From positions 1 to 11,261 of the forward strand of contig CAJUTJ010000041.1 in assembly GCA_910589655.1 (NCBI GenBank): 11,261 nucleotides of DNA, written 5' to 3'. How positions within the stretch are numbered: the first letter of the stretch is position 1; each line of letters opens with the position of its first letter. The DNA comes from an uncultured Acetatifactor sp. GTDB lineage: Bacteria > Bacillota > Clostridia > Lachnospirales > Lachnospiraceae. Under the pieces are notes generated by a model. That model made no database searches. It saw only the letters and a list, made by a program, of their open reading frames with translations, and was not told the origin of the DNA. Positions 6,022 through 11,261 of the stretch are shown in pieces. A program made the translations under genes and the position numbers.

Positions 6022-7092
6022 TTATACATCTCTGCTTGCAGCCAGACTGTCAGACTCGTCCAAATGATATTCCTGATAAAGCAGCTTTCTTGCCTTTTCA
6101 TCGGAAATGCGGTCTAAATCATTTAAACGGCCATCCTTAACTAAACAGCTGACAAGAGTAGCCAATAAATTTTCTCCTTGCTGCATACCTTGCTGCATAC
6201 CTTGCTGCATACCTTGCTGGATGCCTTGCTGGATGCCTTGCTGCATGCCTTGCTGCATACCTTGCTGGATGCCTTGCTGGATGCCTTGCTGCATACCTTG
6301 TCGCATGGCGTCTCTCATGATCGATGCACCTAATCCGCTCATATGGTTCACTCCCTTCAATACCGTTTCATTATTTTCAATGTCAACATATTCCGAAATT
6401 TTGTTTTTATCACATTGAAATACTCCTGACAGATAATCAAATATGGGGACATCTTTTTTTTCGCCTCTTCGGATTATTATTACATTCATCAAGTCATAAT
6501 CCTCTGCTTTTTCCTCTGCCACCCCTATAATATCGGACTTTTTTATAGAATACATTGTCACAGTATTCTGCAGCTTTTTCGGAATTCTTTCATTGCATAT
6601 CCAAATGCTGTATGATTTTTGGAGTTCATCATAGTTTGTACGTTCTGTCAGTATTCCCAGCTGGGAGCTGATTTCTCTTGCAACATAATAAAGTCCTCTT
6701 TTTATAATGGGATATGACGGATTGCTGGGGCTGTAATTATTTTGAACTTCCAAATCAATGTGAAGGTGGATACAGAGGTTTTCATTACTTAACAGAGGAT
6801 TGACGGCCTTAAAATGTGTATCGTACCTGATTAGCTTGTCACTGACGGATGCCATTTCTGTGGAAAGCCGGTCTGCTCTTGTGGAAATATCATCCACAGG
6901 AAGATCTTTAATACTGTCGGCATCTATAAAACGGATTACATCTTTCACCGTGTAATTTCGATACTCCGGCACTACTTCCTTTAATACAGGGGCGATGATT
7001 TCTTTGTTTTGAAACAATGCCTTACATGCCTCATCATATTTACTTCCGATGGCTTCAGCGGCGGCAATGCCGATTTCCGTCTCTTTTTTCAT
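6022..7092 (-). CDS. PD-(D/E)XK nuclease family transposase (Rpn-like)
   Basis: A predicted Mg-dependent DNA endonuclease of the PD-(D/E)XK superfamily, in the group annotated as Rpn recombination-promoting nuclease/putative transposase. The fold signature is visible as KLIRYDTHFKA (87-96, Asp91) and HIDLEVQ (111-117; Asp113, Glu115, Gln117), followed by YSIWICNERIP (161-171), typical of the group. The region 172-250 is alpha/beta, then residues 263-306 are an (M/I)(Q/R)QG array, and the last 50 residues are charged and helical. I chose ATG at 7092 (356 aa) because GAGGG lies just upstream. The open frame continues to a TTG at 7179, but that segment is AT-rich leader without a ribosome binding site. 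A strong internal ribosome binding site precedes Met251. Two inverted structured repeats flank the gene. Reported roles of relatives are RecA-independent recombination and phage defence; which applies here is unknown. Confidence 0.85.
   Translation of the reverse strand: MKKETEIGIAAAEAIGSKYDEACKALFQNKEIIAPVLKEVVPEYRNYTVKDVIRFIDADSIKDLPVDDISTRADRLSTEMASVSDKLIRYDTHFKAVNPLLSNENLCIHLHIDLEVQNNYSPSNPSYPIIKRGLYYVAREISSQLGILTERTNYDELQKSYSIWICNERIPKKLQNTVTMYSIKKSDIIGVAEEKAEDYDLMNVIIIRRGEKKDVPIFDYLSGVFQCDKNKISEYVDIENNETVLKGVNHMSGLGASIMRDAMRQGMQQGIQQGIQQGMQQGMQQGIQQGIQQGMQQGMQQGMQQGENLLATLVSCLVKDGRLNDLDRISDEKARKLLYQEYHLDESDSLAASRDV
6175..6306 (-). repeat. 12-bp tandem array encoding (M/I)QQG
   Basis: Eleven contiguous 12-bp units encode one MRQG followed by ten MQQG or IQQG tetrapeptides (residues 263-306). 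In coding order the variable residue runs M-I-I-M, M-I-I-M, M-M, so there is a 48-bp super-repeat, which suggests growth by duplication of four-unit blocks. Changes in copy number keep the reading frame. Similar Gly/Gln-rich arrays are common in C-terminal parts of this family. Confidence 0.95.
6340..6357 (-). promoter_or_regulatory. Internal ribosome binding site and start (Met251)
   Basis: Within the nuclease gene the minus strand reads AAGGGAG (6357-6351) then TGAACCAT and ATG (6342-6340). This places GGAG eight bases before an in-frame methionine, the best ribosome binding site anywhere in the gene and better placed than that of the main start. Initiation here would yield a 106-aa protein (6342-6022) consisting of MSGLGASIMRDA, the whole MQQG array and the helical tail, without any nuclease residue. 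Confidence 0.5.
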
Positions 7093-7130
7093 AAATCCCT
7101 CTTTTGTCCGTTTATTTTTCAGTTGAAAAT

Positions 7131-7211
7131 AATCCGTAGATTTCTTGCTTAGTAATATTATTATTTGATGTTGGGTCAAAAGTTATTTTACCCTCTATGA
7201 TACTACGGATT
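7131..7211 (-). other. Long-range stem in the nuclease-gene leader
   Basis: aatccgtag (7131-7139) and ctacggatt (7203-7211) are perfect 9-bp reverse complements 63 bases apart, both inside the predicted untranslated leader of the nuclease gene. They could close a large loop that sequesters or presents the region upstream of the ribosome binding site. No riboswitch class is recognised. Confidence 0.4.
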
Positions 7212-7284
7212 GCTGTGCATTTCATACTCCCCAATCTCCAAATGTCTCAAGACCAAAAAATTTTTATCTTTTGATTCTGATATT

Positions 7285-7313
7285 ATTATATACGAAAAAT
7301 AAATTATTTACAA
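7285..7313 (-). promoter_or_regulatory. Promoter of the Rpn-like nuclease gene
   Basis: On the minus strand, TTGTAA (7313-7308, four of six), a 17-bp spacer and a perfect TATAAT (7290-7285) lie in very AT-rich DNA. Transcription would begin near 7278, giving a leader of roughly 185 nt to the ATG at 7092. A second, weaker possibility (TTGACC near 7179-7174 with TATTAC) lies closer to the gene. Confidence 0.6.
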
Positions 7314-7460
7314 GAAAAGTTTGTCTTTGAGTTTCTCTATTTTTTCTTGCTTGCAGTTTGAAAAGCCGCATAAGAACTGAACAAGTGAGCCCTTATTAGC
7401 TGTGATTGGACATTTTATCAAAAACATTGATTTCAGCGAGGCGTTTTCAGTCTGTTTTGT

Positions 7461-7565
7461 GTGATAAACCCGAGACAGAAATGCGCGGAATCGCTGCTTT
7501 TGCGATTTCTATGCATAGGTTGCCGTGAAAGGATTGATCAGTAACCGGGCAATAACAACGAACAG
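7461..7565 (+). repeat. Structured dispersed repeat, copy B
   Basis: This is the plus-strand counterpart of copy A (5916-5813). Its first hairpin is ggaatcgc (7487-7494) with gcgatttc (7502-7509), and its second is ggttgc (7518-7523) with gtaacc (7541-7546). Compared with copy A, each hairpin has one fully compensated pair (C-G to T-A; A-T to G-C) and one pair changed to G-T, so pairing is kept while sequence drifts. It sits in the 540-bp gap upstream of the ABC transporter gene. The rest of that gap (7314-7460) is AT-rich and shows no gene. Confidence 0.7.
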
Positions 7566-7602
7566 ATTGGGAAATGGACAATGTGGCGCCTGTTGTTCTT
7601 TT

Positions 7603-7635
7603 TCACTTGCGAAGTGAGGGTATTCATACTACAAT
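7603..7635 (+). promoter_or_regulatory. Promoter of the ABC operon with overlapping dyad
   Basis: TTGCGA (7607-7612, four of six) and TACAAT (7630-7635, five of six) are 17 bp apart. A perfect dyad, TCACTT-gcg-AAGTGA (7603-7617), covers the -35 box. A dyad in this position is a typical repressor operator, so regulation by a TetR, MarR or GntR-type protein is plausible, though no such regulator is encoded in the window. The start site near 7642 would give a leader of about 77 nt. Confidence 0.5.
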
Positions 7636-7718
7636 AAAAGAAAAGAATATTAATGGAAAAGTCGTTTATGTGAAAATTATTTATGGATGACACATTATAC
7701 TGACAAGGAGAAGTGAAA

Positions 7719-9479
7719 ATGGAGTCAAAGCAATATAATACAAAAGAACTGCTGGAACGTTTCATTCCTTATTTCGGAAAATATAAAGGAACCTTGATTG
7801 TGGATTTATTCTGTGCTGCGCTGACAACGGTCTGCGAATTGGTGCTTCCCATGATTATGCGGTATATTACAAATGAAGGAATCAGGGATTTAGCATCTCT
7901 TTCCGTAAAGACGATCGGAAGTTTGGGTCTTCTTTACTTCGGATTGCGCATTATAGACTGTTTTGCCAGCTACTATATGGCGGATATGGGGCATGTTATG
8001 GGGGCGAAGATTGAGACGGATATGCGGAGGGACGCTTACAGCCATCTTCAAAAGCTTTCCGATACGTATTACAATAATACGAAAGTAGGTCAGATAATGG
8101 GGCGCATTACAAATGATTTGTTTGACGTTACGGAATTTGCGCACCATTGTCCGGAAGAATTTTTTATTGCGGGGATTAAGACGGTGATTGCATTTGCTAT
8201 CCTTGCAAATATTAATCTGCTGCTGACGATAATCATTTTTTTATGTGTGCCTCTTATGCTGATCGTGTGTATGATATTGAATTTCAGGCAGCGTGCTGCT
8301 TTCCGGAAACAGAGGAACCAGATTGGGGAACTGAATGCGAGGATAGAGGACAGCCTTTTGGGACATAAGGTGGTGAAGGCATTTACGAACGAAGCCGTGG
8401 AGGAGCACAAATTTGAGAAAGACAACAGAGTATTTCTGGATATTAAGAAATTGACATACCGTTATATGGCGGCATTCCAGACGGCGGTAAAGATGTTTGA
8501 CGGACTTATGTATCTGCTGGTGCTGGTTGCCGGCGGAGTGTTTATGATAAAAGGACTGATTGATCCCGGTGATCTGGTAGCGTATATATTGTATGTTTCT
8601 ACACTAATAGCCACCATCCGCCGCATCATTGAGTTTGCCGAACAGTTCCAGCGAGGAGTTACGGGTATTGAACGTTTTCTGCAGATTTTGGATGCGGATA
8701 TAGAGATTTTTGACGAGCCTGATGCGGCGGAACTAAAGAACCCGAAGGGGAACATTGCGTTTGAAGATGTCAGCTTTGAATATCCCGACGATCATAATCA
8801 GGTATTCAGTAATCTGAATCTGACAATTCGTTCCGGCGAAAAAGTAGCAATTGTAGGTCCGTCAGGGGGCGGGAAAACAACTCTTTGCAATTTGATTCCC
8901 AGATTTTATGATGTGTCAAAAGGAAGAATCACTTTGGACGGCGAAGACGTGAAACATTTTACTTTAAAGAGCCTGCGGGGCTGTATCGGTATTGTACAGC
9001 AGGATGTATATCTTTTCTCAGGAACCATTTATGAAAATATTTTGTACGGAAGACCCGGTGCCGGCCGTGAGGAAATTATAGAGGCGGCAAAGCGTGCGGG
9101 AGCTCATGATTTCATAATGACGCTGAAGGACGGCTATGAAACATATGTGGGAGAGAGGGGGGTGAAGCTGTCCGGCGGGCAGAAGCAGAGAATCAGCATT
9201 GCCAGAGTATTCTTGAAGAATCCGCCCATTATTATTTTGGATGAAGCCACGTCCGCTTTGGACAATGAAAGTGAATTTGCCGTGGCTCGGTCACTGGCGA
9301 AGCTGTCCGAGGGAAGGACTACGCTTACCATAGCACACAGACTTTCCAGCATCCGAAATTCCGACCGAATACTGGTGCTGACGGAAGACGGGATTGTGGA
9401 GGAGGGCAATCATGACCAATTGATAGAGAAGAAGGGCATGTATTATCATTTCTATGAAACGGCAAACGCGCTTAAGTAA
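7719..9479 (+). CDS. ABC transporter, fused membrane and ATPase domains
   Basis: A 586-aa half-transporter of the type I exporter (MsbA/LmrA-like) kind, probably working as a homodimer in the cytoplasmic membrane. Residues 1-310 hold six predicted membrane helices; the rest is the nucleotide-binding domain. That has an aromatic A-loop (FEYP, Tyr355), Walker A GPSGGGKT (380-387), Q-loop QQD (427-429), signature LSGGQ (484-488), Walker B IIILDE (504-509, catalytic Glu509), D-loop SALD (512-515) and switch His540 in AHR. All catalytic positions look intact. I start at ATG 7719 because AAGGAG (7705-7710) lies eight bases upstream; the in-frame GTG at 7713 is only two bases from it. No second half-transporter adjoins it. 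The beta-CASP gene follows after 47 bp with no terminator, so both are probably one operon. The substrate cannot be told from sequence: lipid, peptide and drug exporters look alike here. Confidence 0.93.
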   Translation: MESKQYNTKELLERFIPYFGKYKGTLIVDLFCAALTTVCELVLPMIMRYITNEGIRDLASLSVKTIGSLGLLYFGLRIIDCFASYYMADMGHVMGAKIETDMRRDAYSHLQKLSDTYYNNTKVGQIMGRITNDLFDVTEFAHHCPEEFFIAGIKTVIAFAILANINLLLTIIIFLCVPLMLIVCMILNFRQRAAFRKQRNQIGELNARIEDSLLGHKVVKAFTNEAVEEHKFEKDNRVFLDIKKLTYRYMAAFQTAVKMFDGLMYLLVLVAGGVFMIKGLIDPGDLVAYILYVSTLIATIRRIIEFAEQFQRGVTGIERFLQILDADIEIFDEPDAAELKNPKGNIAFEDVSFEYPDDHNQVFSNLNLTIRSGEKVAIVGPSGGGKTTLCNLIPRFYDVSKGRITLDGEDVKHFTLKSLRGCIGIVQQDVYLFSGTIYENILYGRPGAGREEIIEAAKRAGAHDFIMTLKDGYETYVGERGVKLSGGQKQRISIARVFLKNPPIIILDEATSALDNESEFAVARSLAKLSEGRTTLTIAHRLSSIRNSDRILVLTEDGIVEEGNHDQLIEKKGMYYHFYETANALK

Positions 9480-9526
9480 GTGGGCACAGAAGAGCAGGGA
9501 CGAAACTGGAATAGGAGGTATCGTGT

Positions 9527-11128
9527 ATGAAACTTGTATTTGTAGGTGCGGATCATGAGGTGACGGGCAGCTGCCATTATCTGGAGGCAGGGGGAAGACA
9601 TATCCTTGTGGATTACGGAATGGAGCAAGGGGCAAATATTTTTGAAAATGTGCCGCTTCCGGTTGAAGAGGCGAAGATAGATTTTGTGTTTCTCACCCAT
9701 GCCCATGTGGATCACTCGGGCCTGCTGCCTCTGCTGTACGCCAGAGGGTTCAGAGGACAGGTATTTATGACGGAGGCCACGGCGGATTTATGCAGTATTA
9801 TGCTTCGTGATTGTGCCCATATCCAGATGATGGAGGCCGAATGGAAGAATCGGAAGGCGAAGAGAAGCGAATCGGTGGCAGCTGCGGAACCTTTGTATAC
9901 CATGGAGGATGCGGACGGCATAATCAAGCGGATAGTTCCCTGTCATTATGATAGGACGGTGGAGGTATGTGAAGGGGTAAGAATCCGTTTTACGGACATC
10001 GGGCATTTGCTCGGTTCCTCCAGTATTGAAGTGTGGTTGACGGAAGACGGCAGAACGAAGAAAATCGTGTTTTCGGGAGATATCGGAAACAAGAATCAAC
10101 CCCTTTTAAAGGATCCGATGTACACCGAGGAGGCGGATTATGTAGTTATGGAATCTACATACGGCAACCGGCTTCATCCCGCGGAACATTCCGACTTTGT
10201 AGGGGAATTGGCGGCGATTTTAAAGGAAACTTTCGACAGGGGAGGCAATGTGGTAATTCCTTCCTTTGCCGTAGGCCGTACTCAGGAAATGCTGTATTTT
10301 CTGCGGAAGGTCAAGGTGGAGCGTCTGGTGGAAGGACATGAGAACTTCCCCGTATATGTTGATAGCCCTCTGGCAGTGGAGGCAACCCAGATTTTTCAGG
10401 AAAACCGTTTTGAATGTTTTGACGAGGATGCGCTGGAACTGGTGGAAGAGGGAATTAATCCCATTGCGTTTGCCGGATTAAAGCTTACGATTACCAGCGA
10501 GGAATCCAAGGAAATCAACTTTATCGAAACCCCTAAGGTGATCATTTCCGCATCCGGTATGTGTGAGGCGGGACGAATCAGGCATCATCTAAAGCATAAC
10601 CTCTGGAGACCAGAAAGCACCATTTTATTTGTGGGATATCAGGCAGTGGGGACACTGGGCAGGGCGATTATTGAAGGGACGGATGAGGTGCGGCTTTTCG
10701 GGGAGCCGATTCAGGTGAGAGCCCAGATCAAACAGCTGGTGGGAATGAGCGGCCATGCAGATAAGAACGGTTTGCTTGACTGGCTGGGCGGTTTTAAAGA
10801 AAAACCGAGGAAAGTGTTCGTAGTGCACGGTGAAGACAGTGTATGTACCGGATTTGCAGAGTGCTTGAAGATAGAATACGGACAACATGCATATGCGCCT
10901 TACAGCGGCACTGTGTTCAACCTGCTTTCCGATAAGTTTGAGTACGAAGCAGAGCCTATGCCCGTTAAGAAAACAGTCAGGACAGTGGCATCGGGTGTTT
11001 ACGCAAGGCTTCTTGCGGCAGCACAGAGACTATTGGCGCTGGTACAGAAGAGCGACGGACTGGCAAACAAGGATATGGCAAAATTTGCCAGCCAGATTAA
11101 CTCCCTGTGTGACAAATGGAAAGTGTGA
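9527..11128 (+). CDS. Beta-CASP metallo-beta-lactamase-fold RNA-processing protein
   Basis: A 533-aa protein of the beta-CASP branch of metallo-beta-lactamases, related to archaeal and eukaryotic CPSF73-like RNA-cleavage enzymes. Metal-binding motifs are complete: THAHVDH (57-63; His58, His60, Asp62, His63), GHLLGSS (159-165, His160) and FSGDIG (182-187, Asp185). Beta-CASP motifs are also present: A at ESTYG (209-213), B at GMSGHAD (406-412, His410) and C at VVHGE (432-436, His434). The CASP insert spans about 205-400, with the RMMBL-type part after it and a helical tail (485-533). A dinuclear zinc hydrolase acting on RNA is expected; DNA or a non-nuclease role cannot be excluded. Start: AGGAGG (9513-9518) eight bases before ATG. 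It is not RNase J by length or motif context. It follows the ABC gene by 47 bp. The stop codon lies in the first arm of a downstream hairpin cluster. Confidence 0.92.
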   Translation: MKLVFVGADHEVTGSCHYLEAGGRHILVDYGMEQGANIFENVPLPVEEAKIDFVFLTHAHVDHSGLLPLLYARGFRGQVFMTEATADLCSIMLRDCAHIQMMEAEWKNRKAKRSESVAAAEPLYTMEDADGIIKRIVPCHYDRTVEVCEGVRIRFTDIGHLLGSSSIEVWLTEDGRTKKIVFSGDIGNKNQPLLKDPMYTEEADYVVMESTYGNRLHPAEHSDFVGELAAILKETFDRGGNVVIPSFAVGRTQEMLYFLRKVKVERLVEGHENFPVYVDSPLAVEATQIFQENRFECFDEDALELVEEGINPIAFAGLKLTITSEESKEINFIETPKVIISASGMCEAGRIRHHLKHNLWRPESTILFVGYQAVGTLGRAIIEGTDEVRLFGEPIQVRAQIKQLVGMSGHADKNGLLDWLGGFKEKPRKVFVVHGEDSVCTGFAECLKIEYGQHAYAPYSGTVFNLLSDKFEYEAEPMPVKKTVRTVASGVYARLLAAAQRLLALVQKSDGLANKDMAKFASQINSLCDKWKV

Positions 11129-11225
11129 AGGAAATCACTAAGCTCGAAAGAACCTCGCTAAGTGATTTCACGCTCTGCGGAGCAGAGCTTCTTCACACGT
11201 AAGAATCCGCGAGCGGATTCTTACG
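11123..11225 (+). other. Hairpin cluster at the 3' end of the beta-CASP gene
   Basis: Four nested or adjacent inverted repeats fill this stretch. gtgtgaag (11123-11130) pairs with cttcacac (11191-11198) and encloses two hairpins: gaaatcact/agtgatttc (11131-11139 with 11161-11169, extended by three pairs past a mismatch) and gctctgc/gcagagc (11172-11178 with 11182-11188). Together they make a three-way junction. Next is a perfect 13-bp repeat, cgtaagaatccgc (11198-11210) with gcggattcttacg (11213-11225). There is no T-run after any of them, so an intrinsic terminator is not clear. A dispersed palindromic element or mRNA-stabilising structure fits as well. From 11226 to the window end nothing further is recognised. 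Confidence 0.6.
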
Positions 11226-11261
11226 GACTTGCACCAGTTCATAAATTGTTTGTGCCGCCGA

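Noticed and set aside
5747..6067. 106-codon plus-strand frame across the tRNA promoter and repeat A
   Set aside because: It starts at TTG without a ribosome binding site, crosses the tRNA promoter and a hairpin repeat, and runs into the end of the nuclease gene.
6107..6418. Plus-strand frame encoding a Cys-Ile-Pro-Cys repeat protein
   Set aside because: It is the antisense reading of the 12-bp MQQG array. Any 12-bp repeat without a stop gives such a frame; no start signal supports it.
7093..7179. N-terminal 29-residue extension of the nuclease from TTG at 7179
   Set aside because: AT-rich, without ribosome binding site, and it overlaps leader sequence; GAGGG before ATG 7092 gives a better start that retains the fold.
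11123..11198. Hammerhead-type ribozyme in the three-way junction
   Set aside because: The junction strands are 0, 2 and 2 nt and lack the CUGAUGA and GAA core of hammerheads.
11248..11257. tgtttgtgcc, a 10-base match to the inside of the 37-202 element (91-100)
   Set aside because: Too short to prove relation, and the flanking bases do not match; the window ends before it could be extended.

Overview
The window looks like part of a Lachnospiraceae-type genome (Firmicutes, Clostridia). This is inferred from mid-range base composition, AGGAGG-type ribosome binding sites, a zinc-ribbon membrane protein, a PD-(D/E)XK family gene ending in a Gln-Gly tetrapeptide array, a tRNA gene without an encoded CCA, and gaps filled with short palindromic repeats. 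No phage or plasmid core gene, rRNA or CRISPR array is visible. It reads as ordinary chromosome with an accessory patch in the middle.

Layout: (1) 37-202 is a MITE-like element with perfect 20-bp terminal inverted repeats. A plausible promoter and a GH35 glycoside hydrolase gene (330-2408, +) follow. (2) 2409-2719 is non-coding, with a 14/15-bp inverted repeat and a diverged second copy of one MITE end. (3) On the minus strand, 3340-2720 encodes an unrecognised 206-aa protein. It lies downstream of 5516-3474, a 680-aa zinc-ribbon protein with two membrane segments and a large outer domain; the two are probably co-transcribed. (4) A complete minus-strand tRNA-Gly(GCC) unit has its own consensus promoter and terminator. 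(5) 7092-6022 (-) is a PD-(D/E)XK transposase/Rpn-family nuclease with an 11-unit MQQG array. It is bracketed by two related, oppositely oriented ~105-bp structured repeats. (6) 7719-9479 (+) encodes an ABC half-transporter, followed 47 bp later by a beta-CASP metallo-beta-lactamase-fold protein (9527-11128). These two probably form one operon, which ends in a dense cluster of hairpins.

The most interesting points are: a strong in-frame internal ribosome binding site and ATG in the Rpn-family gene, suggesting a separate C-terminal product like the intragenic antitoxins reported for E. coli Rpn; the repeats around that gene, whose two hairpins show compensatory base changes; and a repeat copy whose edge supplies the stop codon of the 206-aa gene. 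All functional calls come from motifs read by eye; no database search was possible.
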